This document shows, in pieces, positions 1 to 8,416 of a stretch of 64,000 nucleotides of DNA. Source of the stretch: Candidatus Skiveiella danica (GTDB lineage: Bacteria > Pseudomonadota > Gammaproteobacteria > Burkholderiales > Burkholderiaceae_C); contig JADKHE010000014.1 of NCBI GenBank assembly GCA_016721925.1, positions 102,915 to 166,914 on the forward strand. The letters run 5' to 3'. The translations under genes and the position numbers were made by a program. Positions within the stretch are counted from its first letter, which is position 1. Every line of letters begins with the position of its first letter. Below the pieces are notes generated by a model. It saw only the letters and a list, made by a program, of their open reading frames with translations. It made no database searches and was not told the origin of the DNA.

Positions 1-7
1 TGCCGCG

Positions 8-1150
8 ATGGACCACGCCCGTTCCGAGGTCCGGCTGGAAACCTACATCTTCGACTTCACCGGTGAGGCCGTCGAGGTGGCTGAAGCGCTGGTGCGCGCC
101 GCAACGCGCGGTGTGACAACCTGGGTGGTGGTCGATGGTGTGGGCACCGATGCGTTGCCGCCATTGTGGCGCAAGCGCTTCGAGACCGCCGGCGTGCAAT
201 GGTCGGTCTACGCGCCCCTGGGCACGCTGGGACTGCTGATTCCCAGCCGCTGGCGCCGGCTGCACCGCAAGCTCTGCGTGATCGATGGGCGGCTGGCCTT
301 TTGCGGCGGCATCAACATCCTGGACGACTTTCATGATCCGCATCATGGTCGCCTGAACGAGCCCCGGCTGGACTTTGCCGTGCGCGCCTCGGGCGCACTG
401 GTGCTGCAGGCCCAGGAAACCACGGCGCAGTTGTGGTGGCGCATGCAGGGCGTGCGCGACATGCGGGCCCATCATTTTCCCCATGCCTTCAGCACGCTGC
501 GAGCAGCCGGTCTGAACCTGCCTTGGCGCCGCGCGCCCGAAGCCGACACGCAGGGACGCAAGGTGGCACGTGCCACGCTGCTGCTGCGTGACAACGTGCT
601 CAACCGCAGCCGTATCGAGCGCGCCTACCGCCGCGCCATCGCCGGGGCCACGCAGGAGATCATCATTGCCAACGCCTATTTCCTGCCCGGAAGGCGGCTT
701 CGCCGTGCGCTGATCCACGCGGCGCGCCGTGGCGTGAAGGTGCGTCTGCTGCTGCAAGGTCGCTATGAGTATTTCATGCAGTTCCATGCGGCACGCCCGG
801 TCTATGGCCCGCTGATGGATGCCGGAATCGAAATACACGAGTACACCGCCAGTTTCCTGCACGCCAAGGTGGCCGTGATCGACGCGGGCACCTCGCGGGC
901 CTGGGCCACGGTCGGCTCCTCGAACCTCGACCCCTTGAGCCTGCTGCTGGCGCGCGAAGCCAACGTGGTGGTTCAGGACAGTGCCTTTGCGGTTGAACTG
1001 CGCACGCGCCTGGTCGATGCGATGGCCCATGGCGGCCGGCCGGTGGCGGCGCAGGAGTACGCGAACCGGCCGCTGCTGCAACGGGTCAAAGAGCGCCTGG
1101 CGTTGGGGCTGATGCGCCTGGCGCTTTTTCTGACCGGCAGGCGCTACTGA
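8..1150 (+). CDS. Cardiolipin synthase / phospholipase D-like protein (5' end outside window)
   Basis: Phospholipase D superfamily enzyme, probably a ClsB-type cardiolipin synthase that makes cardiolipin at the inner membrane. Two HKD catalytic motifs are visible: LHRKLCVIDG at about residue 85 and LHAKVAVID at about 285, the second followed by GSSNLDPLS, which is typical of the family. The reading frame is open to the first base of the window and the protein begins directly at the ETYIF strand that normally follows about 25-30 N-terminal residues. The true start therefore lies upstream and position 8 is only the first in-frame ATG. About 380 residues are present against roughly 400 for ClsB. 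A plain phosphatidyltransferase or phospholipase D of the same fold cannot be excluded. Confidence 0.85.
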   Translation: MDHARSEVRLETYIFDFTGEAVEVAEALVRAATRGVTTWVVVDGVGTDALPPLWRKRFETAGVQWSVYAPLGTLGLLIPSRWRRLHRKLCVIDGRLAFCGGINILDDFHDPHHGRLNEPRLDFAVRASGALVLQAQETTAQLWWRMQGVRDMRAHHFPHAFSTLRAAGLNLPWRRAPEADTQGRKVARATLLLRDNVLNRSRIERAYRRAIAGATQEIIIANAYFLPGRRLRRALIHAARRGVKVRLLLQGRYEYFMQFHAARPVYGPLMDAGIEIHEYTASFLHAKVAVIDAGTSRAWATVGSSNLDPLSLLLAREANVVVQDSAFAVELRTRLVDAMAHGGRPVAAQEYANRPLLQRVKERLALGLMRLALFLTGRRY

Positions 1151-1179
1151 CCGACGTCGGGTCCGCAGCAGCCAGACGT

Positions 1180-1845
1180 TCAGTCGCCTCCGCCGCCGCA
1201 TCCACCGCCATCACCGCCGCCGTCGCCACCCGCATCACCGCCGTCGCTGCCGTGCGAACTTCCGCACCCGGTGCTTCCGCAACCCAGCGCATTGCCGCAC
1301 CAGGCGCTGCTGCCCGGTCGGCTGCAGTCGGGCTCATAGCGAAAGCCGCCGGGAATGGCCAATGTCGTGTCCAGCTCGAACATCAGCGGCAAGGCGGCAG
1401 CCTGGCGCGGGTCCAGGCCCTCGTCGGCACAGGCCAGCCGCCAGGCGCGGCGCAGCGGCTCGGCGCCGCGGGCCTGCGCGCGCATCGCCGCGGCGGGCGT
1501 GTGGTGCAGCACCCGACCGAAGGCGTGGCGGCAGAAGAACTGGTAGCGCGCGGTGTCGAGGATCAAGGCGTGCCAGAGTTCATCGATCACCTTGGAGGGC
1601 ATGGCCACCATGCGCCCGCGCGCCGCAAGGCTGACCCGGAAGAACTGGCGCAGCCCGCGCTCGACATCGTTCAGGGCGCCAGGGTGCAGGTTCGGCCACG
1701 TCTGCAGCACCTGGGCGCGCAGGTGCGGTGCAAAACGATAGGCCTCGATGAAGGCGCGGCGCCGGCGCATGCGGGCGGCCCGCCAGGCCGGGATCGCGGC
1801 GAGGGCCACCAGGGGCAGCGCCAGAAGCCAGGGCGTGAGGGTCAT
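1180..1845 (-). CDS. Glycine-rich domain-containing protein
   Basis: The protein has 221 residues. An N-terminal membrane segment (about residues 5-22) is followed by an Arg-rich stretch and a conserved block with DELWHALIL at about 88-96, then YQFFCRHAFG. This WH...Y..FC pattern is typical of proteins annotated as glycine-rich domain-containing; their biochemical role is not established. The last 40 or so residues are almost only Gly, Asp, Cys and Ser (GCGSTGCGSSHG and further Gly/Asp runs). It runs convergently to the phospholipase gene, 29 bp away. The function is unknown. The Gly/Cys tail could be flexible or metal-binding, but nothing in the sequence proves either. Confidence 0.7.
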   Translation of the reverse strand: MTLTPWLLALPLVALAAIPAWRAARMRRRRAFIEAYRFAPHLRAQVLQTWPNLHPGALNDVERGLRQFFRVSLAARGRMVAMPSKVIDELWHALILDTARYQFFCRHAFGRVLHHTPAAAMRAQARGAEPLRRAWRLACADEGLDPRQAAALPLMFELDTTLAIPGGFRYEPDCSRPGSSAWCGNALGCGSTGCGSSHGSDGGDAGGDGGGDGGGCGGGGD

Positions 1846-1990
1846 GTGGGGGATCTCCTTTCATGATCTTGTTGTTGTGCAGACCATTGGAACGGCGGTT
1901 TGTGACAATCGCATGACACTGTCACACGGGAGCAACGCGTTCCCGCGGCTCGCGGCGATTCGCCAGCGGCTGACAGATACTGCAAAATGT

Positions 1991-2026
1991 ATAGCGTGCT
2001 ATGACCATTTCACGCTGGGATAGGCC
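1991..2026 (-). repeat. Hairpin-tipped interspersed repeat, copy 1
   Basis: This copy reads hairpin-first on the plus strand: ATAGC-GT-GCTAT (1991-2002, perfect arms), then GACCATTTCACGCTGGGA and GGCC. It lies upstream of folE, with the GGCC end facing folE. It belongs to the window-wide family described in the findings. Confidence 0.75.
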
Positions 2027-2088
2027 CAATAACCCCACTCATCAATCGCTGGTACCATCTTTCCATGTTAATGAAGAGACCCGACGCC

Positions 2089-2784
2089 ATGAGCCCAGCC
2101 GAAATTGACGAAGGCACGCCGGTTTCCGTGAAGATCCGCGAGCGCATCAAGGCCGCCCGCAAGCGCTTCAACGCCAACGACAACATCGCGGATTTCATCG
2201 AGCCCGGCGATCTCGAGAAGATGCTCGATGAGGTCACGGTCAAGATGCAGGGCGTGCTCGACAGCCTGGTGATCGACACCGACAACGACCACAACACCTC
2301 GGATACCGCACGCCGGGTGGCCAAGATGTATGTCAACGAGGTGTTCAGGGGTCGCTACGTGCACCCTCCCGGCATCACGGAGTTTCCCAATGCCGAGCAC
2401 CTGAACGAACTGATGATCGTCGGTCCCATCACAGTGCGCAGCGCCTGCAGCCACCACTTCTGCCCGGTCATCGGCAAGGTCTGGATCGGCGTGATGCCCA
2501 ACGAGCGCACCAATGTGATCGGCCTGTCCAAGTACGCGCGCATTGCCGAATGGATCATGAACCGGCCCCAGATTCAGGAAGAGGCCGTGATCCAGCTCGC
2601 CGACCTGATCCAGGAAAAGACGCAGCCCGACGGTCTGGCCATCGTCATGGAGGCCAGCCACTTCTGCATGGCCTGGCGCGGCGTCAAGGACATGGACAGC
2701 AAGATGATCAACTCCGTGATGCGAGGGGCCTTCCTGAAAGACCCCAACCTGCGTCGCGAATTTCTCTCCCTCATTCCCCGCTAG
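2089..2784 (+). CDS. folE: GTP cyclohydrolase I
   Basis: Catalyses the first step of tetrahydrofolate/pterin synthesis, GTP to 7,8-dihydroneopterin triphosphate, in the cytosol. The zinc and active-site signature is complete: SACSHHFCPV in the middle and SHFCMAWRGV near the C-terminus supply the Cys-His-Cys ligands. The C-terminal LRREFLSLIP is typical. I chose the ATG at 2089 because an AAGAGA stretch lies about 9 bases upstream; ATGs at 2065 and 2071 are also in frame and would add 6-8 residues. The next gene, a BLUF photoreceptor, starts 8 bp after the stop, so the two are probably cotranscribed. Confidence 0.93.
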   Translation: MSPAEIDEGTPVSVKIRERIKAARKRFNANDNIADFIEPGDLEKMLDEVTVKMQGVLDSLVIDTDNDHNTSDTARRVAKMYVNEVFRGRYVHPPGITEFPNAEHLNELMIVGPITVRSACSHHFCPVIGKVWIGVMPNERTNVIGLSKYARIAEWIMNRPQIQEEAVIQLADLIQEKTQPDGLAIVMEASHFCMAWRGVKDMDSKMINSVMRGAFLKDPNLRREFLSLIPR

Positions 2785-2792
2785 GACGCCCC

Positions 2793-3215
2793 ATGCTTGT
2801 ACGCCTGCTCTACGCCAGCCGCGCCGTCGACCCCAGCCCCGACGTGATCGAGGACATCCTGGCCCAGTCGCGCCAGTTCAACCCGTCCTGCGGCATCACC
2901 GGCATCCTCTGCTATGGCGGCGGCATCTTCCTGCAGGCGCTCGAAGGCGGGCGCATGGCGGTGAGCGACCTCTACGGCCACATCCAGAAGGATCCGCGCC
3001 ACAAGGACGTGGTGCTGCTGCACTACGAGGAAATCTCCGAGCGCCGCTTTGGCGGCTGGACGATGGGGCAGGTCAACGTCGCACGGATCAACACCAGCAT
3101 CCTGCTGAAGTACGCCGAGCGCGCCGAGCTCGATCCCTACAGCGTGTCGGGGTCCGTGTCGCTGGCGCTGCTCGAAGAGCTGCTGGCCACGGCCTCCATC
3201 ATCGGCCGGGCCTGA
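2793..3215 (+). CDS. Stand-alone BLUF-domain blue-light sensor
   Basis: A 140-residue protein made almost only of a BLUF domain, a FAD-binding blue-light photoreceptor. The key photocycle residues are visible: Tyr7 (LLYAS), Asn30 and the following GITGIL, Gln48 in FLQALEG, and the GGWTMG segment carrying the semi-conserved Trp and Met. DPRH at about residue 69 is also typical. No output domain follows; the C-terminus is a short helical cap, so it probably signals through a protein partner. It starts 8 bp after folE, which suggests cotranscription with pterin synthesis. Confidence 0.9.
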   Translation: MLVRLLYASRAVDPSPDVIEDILAQSRQFNPSCGITGILCYGGGIFLQALEGGRMAVSDLYGHIQKDPRHKDVVLLHYEEISERRFGGWTMGQVNVARINTSILLKYAERAELDPYSVSGSVSLALLEELLATASIIGRA

Positions 3216-3293
3216 CGGAGCCGGGCGCGCGATGAGTCGCCGCGGCGCTTCCAGGGCGAACAGCACCGCGCTGGCCAGCGCGGGGGGTGTCCG

Positions 3294-3745
3294 GTGAGCC
3301 ATGTGCCGGCGCAGGCAGGACAGGGCGGTTTCACCACCCGCATGCAGCGCACCGTGGAGTGGGGCGACTGCGACCCGGCGGGCATCATCTTCTATCCGAC
3401 CTATTACCGCTGGATGGACGCGGCGAGCTGGCACCTGTTTGCCGAGGCCGGCTACAGCGCCGCGCGCATGCGGGCCGAACACCTGAGCCTGCCGCTGGTG
3501 CACACCGAATGCAGCTTCGTGCGTTCCCCCACCTTTGGCGAGCGCTGCATCGTCGAGTCCTGCGTGGAGCGGCTGGGCGGAAAATCATTCACCGTTCGGC
3601 ATCGTTTTCTGGATGGCGACGGCGTGCTGGGAACCTGGCCAGCGGCCGTGAGACCCGCGTCTGGTGCCGGTACGAAGCCGGCCCCGGCACACCGCTGCGG
3701 GGCGAAGCGCTGCCCGAAGCCTTGCGGGTGCGGCTGGCCGGCTGA
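3294..3745 (+). pseudogene. 4-hydroxybenzoyl-CoA thioesterase-family protein, frameshifted
   Basis: The first about 110 residues form a hotdog-fold acyl-CoA thioesterase with the active-site block EWGDCDPAGIIFYP (catalytic Asp in GDCDPAG). Reading runs in frame from GTG 3294 to the codons for GVLG near 3630. The natural C-terminus (LASGRETRVWCRY ... LRVRLAG) then continues in a different frame to the stop at 3745. Loss of one base around 3627-3632 explains it. Both halves together give the usual length of about 150 residues. This may be a genuine recent mutation or a sequencing error. An in-frame ATG at 3342 is an alternative start. Confidence 0.75.
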
Positions 3746-3750
3746 GTATG

Positions 3751-3822
3751 GCCCCCACGCTCGCCACTGCGTGTGCTTCGCTGCCCCCCGAGGGGGCCGC
3801 AGCCAGCTTGGGGCGGCCCGGC
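3751..3822. repeat. Palindromic intergenic REP-like element
   Basis: The core is a near-perfect palindrome, GCCCCCCGAGGGGGC, inside an imperfect outer inverted repeat (GCCCCCACGCT against AGCTTGGGGC). It lies between the thioesterase stop and the DMT permease. From memory, similar elements are common between genes in Comamonadaceae; no second copy is visible in this window. Confidence 0.55.
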
Positions 3823-3844
3823 GCTGGCTGATCCGGGAACTGTT

Positions 3845-4726
3845 TTGCCTGCCTCCGCCCTGGCGCTCGTCATCCTGGCGGGCCTGATTCACGCGAGCTG
3901 GAACATCGCGGCCAAGAAGGCCGGCGGGGATGCCCGCTTCGCGGCCTTCACCGGCATCGTGATGACGGTGTTCTGGGCGCCGCTGGGCCTGTGGCTGGGC
4001 TGGCAGCAGGTGCCGCTCTGGGGCCTGGTGCCCTGGGCCTTCATCCTGGCCAGCGCGGTGCTGCACCTGGTGTATTACCTCGTACTGCTGCGCGGCTACC
4101 GCAAAGCCGATCTCACCGTGGTCTACCCGCTGGCGCGCGGCTCTGGCCCGTTGCTGTCGTCCCTGGTGGCGATCGGGCTGCTGGGCGAGCGCCTCACGCT
4201 GCTGGGAGCGGCGGGCATCGGCGGCGTGGTGGGGGGCGTGTTTCTGATTGCCGGTGGGCCGGGGCTGCTGCGCGCCACGCACGACCCGGCGCAGCGCCAG
4301 CGCGTGCTGCGCGGCCTGCGCTACGGGCTGCTGACCGGCGTGTTCATCGCCGCCTACACGGTGGTGGACGGCTACGCGGTCAAGGTGGTGCTGATGTCGC
4401 CCATCCTGCTGGACTATGTCGGCGGGGTGGTGCGCACCGCGTTCCTGCTGCCGTCCGTGCTGCGGGACCGCCCGACGGCCTGGGACCTGTGGCGCCGGCA
4501 GTGGAAATACGCCGTGCTCGTGGGCATCGTCAGCCCGGTGTCCTATGTGCTGGTGCTGTATGCCATGCAGGTCGCGCCGCTGTCGCACGTGGCGCCGGCG
4601 CGCGAGGTGTCGATGCTGTTTGCCGCGCTGATCGGCGGGCACCTGCTCGGCGAAGGCGACCGGGCGCTGCGCCTGGCCGGCGCGGTGCTGATTGCGGCTG
4701 GCGTCATGGCGCTCGCGCTGGGCTGA
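3845..4726 (+). CDS. EamA/DMT-superfamily permease
   Basis: An integral membrane protein of about 293 residues with about ten hydrophobic segments in two repeated halves, as in drug/metabolite transporters. The first helix carries IHASWNIAAKK, and the loop YRKADLTVVYPLARG is a typical EamA motif. The substrate cannot be inferred. The start is uncertain: the frame is open further upstream through the palindromic repeat, but the hydrophobic N-terminus begins at LPASALALVIL, so a TTG at 3845 is the most likely start. Confidence 0.8.
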   Translation: MPASALALVILAGLIHASWNIAAKKAGGDARFAAFTGIVMTVFWAPLGLWLGWQQVPLWGLVPWAFILASAVLHLVYYLVLLRGYRKADLTVVYPLARGSGPLLSSLVAIGLLGERLTLLGAAGIGGVVGGVFLIAGGPGLLRATHDPAQRQRVLRGLRYGLLTGVFIAAYTVVDGYAVKVVLMSPILLDYVGGVVRTAFLLPSVLRDRPTAWDLWRRQWKYAVLVGIVSPVSYVLVLYAMQVAPLSHVAPAREVSMLFAALIGGHLLGEGDRALRLAGAVLIAAGVMALALG

Positions 4727-4801
4727 TGGCGGCGATCACATGAGCCGACGCGCCGCATCCGGGACGCATCGCGCCGCCGCGCGCCGCAAGGAGCTTGCTC
4801 C

Positions 4802-5716
4802 GTGAGCGCGGCACGTTTGCTTATGGGCTGCGACTTCAGCAGCAGCCCGTCGCGGCGCAAGCCGGTGGTGGTGGCGCTCGGGGAGTCCCTTTTTCCTGAT
4901 TCTCAAGGAAATATCGGCCATAGCCCAGCGTCGAATGGACGTATCACGCTATTGAAAATGGAGCGATTCGAAACCCTGGTGGCCTTCGCCGCCTGGTTGA
5001 AAGAGCCGCGTCCACCCTGGGTGGGCGGCTTCGACCTGCCGTTCGGCTTGCCGCGAGAGCTGGTCGAGACGCTGGGCTGGCCCACCGAGTGGCTCGCCTG
5101 CGTGCGCCACTACGGCGGCCTGAGCCGCGCCGAGATCCGTGCGGCGTTTGCCGCGTTCTGCGATGCGCGGCCGCCCGGTGGCAAGTTCGCGCACCGCGCC
5201 ACCGACGGCCCGGCCGGCTCCAGCCCCAGCATGAAGTGGGTCAACCCGCCGGTGGCTTTCATGTTGCACGCGGGCGTGCCGCTGTTGCTCGATGCCGGTG
5301 CGCACCTGCCGGGCCTGCATCCTGGCGACACCGATCGCGTGGCCCTGGAAGCCTACCCCGGCCTGCTGGCGCGCCAGGCGCTGGCCCACGCGCCAACCCC
5401 TTCGCGCAGCTACAAGGCTGACGACCGGGCCCGGCAGACACCCGAGCGCCTGATCGCCCGGCGCAGCATCCTGGCCGCACTGGAGTCGGGTGAGGTGCCG
5501 CTGCTGCGGTCGGCCGGCCTGCGCCTGCGACTGACGCACGCGCAGCGCGATGCGCTGGCCGACGATGCCACCGGTGACAGCCTGGACGCGGTCCTGTGCC
5601 TGATGCAGGCGGCCTGGGCGCTGTGGCAACAGGCGGTTGCGCCCCGCGCCGACGCCGGACCCGGATGGGGCTTGCCCGCTTTTGATCCCCTGGAAGGCTG
5701 GATCGTCGGGGCGTGA
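4802..5716 (+). CDS. DUF429 domain-containing protein
   Basis: A 304-residue cytosolic protein matching the DUF429 family, whose fold resembles RNase H-like proteins but whose function is unknown. The N-terminal LLMGCDFSSSP gives the acidic first strand; GGFDLPFGLPRE (about 73-84), MKWVNPPVAFML and DRVALEAYPGLLAR follow, and DSLDAVLCLMQAAW ends the domain. Residues about 39-53 (NIGHSPASNGRITLL) are encoded by a copy of the interspersed repeat (4916-4958), so this segment looks like an in-frame insertion. The GTG start at 4802 has no strong ribosome binding site. Confidence 0.8.
   Translation: MSAARLLMGCDFSSSPSRRKPVVVALGESLFPDSQGNIGHSPASNGRITLLKMERFETLVAFAAWLKEPRPPWVGGFDLPFGLPRELVETLGWPTEWLACVRHYGGLSRAEIRAAFAAFCDARPPGGKFAHRATDGPAGSSPSMKWVNPPVAFMLHAGVPLLLDAGAHLPGLHPGDTDRVALEAYPGLLARQALAHAPTPSRSYKADDRARQTPERLIARRSILAALESGEVPLLRSAGLRLRLTHAQRDALADDATGDSLDAVLCLMQAAWALWQQAVAPRADAGPGWGLPAFDPLEGWIVGA
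4916..4958 (+). repeat. Hairpin-tipped interspersed repeat, copy 2 (inside DUF429 gene)
   Basis: GGCC, then CCCAGCG, GAATGGAC and CGCTATTGAAA in family order, read in the sense direction and without breaking the frame. The terminal hairpin is weak here (CGCT/AGCG only). Confidence 0.7.
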
Positions 5717-5777
5717 CAGGGGTGGCGGCGCCGCGCCTGCCGATACCATACCGGACCGCAGCGCAAGGGCCCCCGTC

Positions 5778-6530
5778 TCAGACCCTTTGCGCCGCCGCAG
5801 CCGCCCCAGCCGCGGCGGCCATGCCCTGGGGCTGCCCGATGCGGCTCAGGGCGGCGGTGTCGAGCAGCTCGATGGCGCCGTAGCGGCGCTTGAGCCAGCC
5901 CTGCGCCTCGAATTCGCGCAGCACCTCGCTGATGGTCTGGCGCGTGAGCGAGAGCATGGCGCCGAGCTGTTCCTGGTTGACGGCGATCGTCAAGTGGGTG
6001 ATGCCGGGTGCCAGCATGCCGTGGCCGGTGGCCATCGCCAGCAGTCGGCGCGCCACGCGGGCCGGCGCGGCCAGCACGGCCATGTCCTCCAGGCTCTCGA
6101 ACAGGGCGCGCACCTTCTCGGCCAGCAACTGGCCCAGATGGTGCCACCATTGCGGCTCGGCGGCCAGCAGGCGCAGCAGGGCCGGACGCGGCACCAGCAG
6201 CAGGCGGCTGGCCACGCGCGCATGGGCATCGTGGGTGCGCGGACCGTCATCGAACAGGGCGATTTCACCGAACCACTGCGGCGGCTCCAGCAGGCCCAGA
6301 GTGGCCTCGCGCGCGTCGGCACTCACGGCGCCGATCAGCAGAGAGCCTTCCACAAGGCAATACAGGCCCGAGTTGGCATCGCCTCGAAGGAACAAGGCCG
6401 CGCCGGCGGGCACTTTCTGCACGACGGCATGCTCCAGCAGCTGTTCCTGTCGCTCGGGCGGCAGGGTTGAAAACCAGCGACCCTGACCGATCAGCGGCCG
6501 ATACGCAGTGAGGGCGTCCGGTGCGTTCAT
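5778..6530 (-). CDS. Crp/Fnr-family transcriptional regulator
   Basis: A 250-residue regulator. A cyclic-nucleotide-binding-like beta barrel spans about residues 15-130 (LFLRGDANSGLYCLVEGS, WFGEIALFDDGPRTHDA). A C-terminal Crp-type helix-turn-helix follows, with the recognition helix in LSLTRQTISEVLREFEAQG (about 192-210). No N-terminal cysteine cluster is present, so it is not an oxygen-sensing Fnr with an Fe-S centre. An Ala-rich tail ends the protein. It is divergent from the FAD dehydrogenase gene with 234 bp between, which makes it a candidate regulator of that run. The effector is unknown. Confidence 0.88.
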   Translation of the reverse strand: MNAPDALTAYRPLIGQGRWFSTLPPERQEQLLEHAVVQKVPAGAALFLRGDANSGLYCLVEGSLLIGAVSADAREATLGLLEPPQWFGEIALFDDGPRTHDAHARVASRLLLVPRPALLRLLAAEPQWWHHLGQLLAEKVRALFESLEDMAVLAAPARVARRLLAMATGHGMLAPGITHLTIAVNQEQLGAMLSLTRQTISEVLREFEAQGWLKRRYGAIELLDTAALSRIGQPQGMAAAAGAAAAAQRV

Positions 6531-6764
6531 GCCGCAGGGTTCGCGAGGCGCCTGGCCCCGCCTGATCGTCGGGTGCCCGACAGACGGAGCCGTCCACAGC
6601 GGCCATCATGCGGGGCGACACCCGGCTGTCGGGCGCCGGGCATGGGCGCGGTTCGGGCTGAAACGACGGAATGCGCAGACATGGCGTGGTGGCGGTGCGG
6701 CTTCCTGGCGGCAAGGCCATTGCGGCGCCTGATGCAGGTGGGCGCATGATACAAGGAGACCAAC

Positions 6765-8375
6765 ATGGCAGGCACGGTTCAATCGGATGTTCTCATCATC
6801 GGCGGCGGCCTGGCCGGGCTGGTGACCGCGCTGGAATGCCTGCGCGCCGGGCAGCGCGTGACCCTGGTGGATCGCGACACGCCCGAGCGGCTGGGCGGCC
6901 TGGCCCTGTGGGCCTTCGGCGGCATGGCGCTGGTGGACACGCCGCTGCAGCGGCGCATGAAACTCAAGGACTCCCCCGAGATTGCTCTGCGCGACTGGAT
7001 TCGTTTCGGCGAACTCGGCGAGCAGGATGTGTTGCCCCGCCAGTGGGCGCGCTACTACGTCGAACACTCCCGCGCCGAGGTCTACGACTGGCTGATCGCC
7101 TGCGGCCTGAAGTTCATGCCCGCCGTGAACTGGGTTGAGCGCGGCCTGCTGGGCAATGGCAACAGCTTGCCGCGCTATCACATCGTCTGGGGCACCTCGC
7201 GCCACATGACCTTGCGCATGATCGAGCTGGCGCGCGAGGCCGGTTCGGGCGGGCGCCTCACGTTGCTCAGCCGGCACCGTGTGACGGCGCTGGAGAGCGA
7301 AAGCGGCGCCGTGAGCGGCGCGCTTGCGATCGATGAAGCCGACGGTGCCGAAGTGCGCTTGGCCGCCCCGGTGGTGGTGCTCGCGATGGGCGGCATCAAC
7401 GGCAGCCACGAAGAAACCCGCGCCAACTGGCCCCAGCACCGTCCCCTGCCTGCCACCATGCTCAACGGCGCCCACCCGTTTGCCGACGGCCGGCTGCATC
7501 ACCTGGTGGCCGGCCTGGGCGGGCGCATCACCCACGCCGGCGAGATGTGGAACTATGCCGCCGGCTTTCCGCATCCCTTCCCGCATTTCGAGGGCCATGG
7601 CCTGTCCACCATCCCCTGCAAGTCGGCGCTGTGGCTCAACCACCGGGGCGAGCGCATCGGGCCCGAGCCGCTGGTCACCGGCTTTGACACCCACGAGCTG
7701 TGCCAGCGAGTGGCCGCCCAGGAGAAGCCCTGGACCTGGCACCTGTTGAACTGGCGCATCGCGGCGAAGGAGTTCGCCATTTCCGGGGCCGAGCACAACC
7801 AGCGCGTGCGCGACCGGCAGTTCCCGATGTTCCTGAAGGAAACCCTGCTCGGCAACCACCGGCTGGTGAAGCAGATGGCCGCCGAGAGCCCGCATTTCCT
7901 GGTGGATGACACGCTGGCCGGCCTGGCCGCAAAGATGAACGCGCTGGCCGGCACCGACGATGTCCGCGCCGAGGTGCTGCAGGCCACGGCCGATGCCTTC
8001 GACGCCAATTTCTCCGGTGGCCAACGAACGGTCAACGATGACCAGATCCGCCGCATCGAGCACGCCCGCCACTGGGGCCCGGACAAGTTGCGTACCTGCA
8101 AGCCGGCCCCGCTGCAACAACCCGGTGCCGGGCCCTTCATCGCGATCCAGATGCAGCTGATCACCCGCAAGAGCCTGGGGGGCTTGCAGACCGACCTGCA
8201 CAGCCGCGTGCTCGATGCCCGTGGCCAGCCGTTGCCAGGCCTGTACTGCGTGGGCGAGGCCGCCGGATTCGGCGGGGGCGGCGCCAGCGGCAAGCGCTCG
8301 CTGGAGGGCACCTTCCTGCCCGGCTGTATCCTCACGGCGCGGGCGGCGGCGCGTTCGATCGCCGGCGGAGGCTGA
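6765..8375 (+). CDS. FAD-binding dehydrogenase (fumarate reductase / KstD-like flavoprotein)
   Basis: A 536-residue flavoprotein. The N-terminal dinucleotide fold is clear (VLIIGGGLAGLVTALE, residues 9-24), and the C-terminal FAD-binding loop CVGEAAGFGGGGASG is followed by LEGTFLPGCILTARAAA, typical of FAD-binding dehydrogenases related to ketosteroid dehydrogenase and fumarate reductase. The substrate is not evident. A good ribosome binding site (AAGGAGA) precedes the ATG. It opens a forward run with a transporter, a TPP enzyme, a thioesterase and a monooxygenase, suggesting catabolism of an organic acid or steroid-like compound, but this is inference. Confidence 0.85.
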   Translation: MAGTVQSDVLIIGGGLAGLVTALECLRAGQRVTLVDRDTPERLGGLALWAFGGMALVDTPLQRRMKLKDSPEIALRDWIRFGELGEQDVLPRQWARYYVEHSRAEVYDWLIACGLKFMPAVNWVERGLLGNGNSLPRYHIVWGTSRHMTLRMIELAREAGSGGRLTLLSRHRVTALESESGAVSGALAIDEADGAEVRLAAPVVVLAMGGINGSHEETRANWPQHRPLPATMLNGAHPFADGRLHHLVAGLGGRITHAGEMWNYAAGFPHPFPHFEGHGLSTIPCKSALWLNHRGERIGPEPLVTGFDTHELCQRVAAQEKPWTWHLLNWRIAAKEFAISGAEHNQRVRDRQFPMFLKETLLGNHRLVKQMAAESPHFLVDDTLAGLAAKMNALAGTDDVRAEVLQATADAFDANFSGGQRTVNDDQIRRIEHARHWGPDKLRTCKPAPLQQPGAGPFIAIQMQLITRKSLGGLQTDLHSRVLDARGQPLPGLYCVGEAAGFGGGGASGKRSLEGTFLPGCILTARAAARSIAGGG

Positions 8376-8416
8376 CGGCCGGTCGGCTGTTCCTCCCCTC
8401 ACCACCAGGAGATCCC

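Noticed and set aside
6575..6634. 9-bp inverted repeat GCCCGACAG / CTGTCGGGC as a regulator site
   Set aside because: The arms are 42 bases apart and the sequence is GC-rich, so chance is a sufficient explanation.
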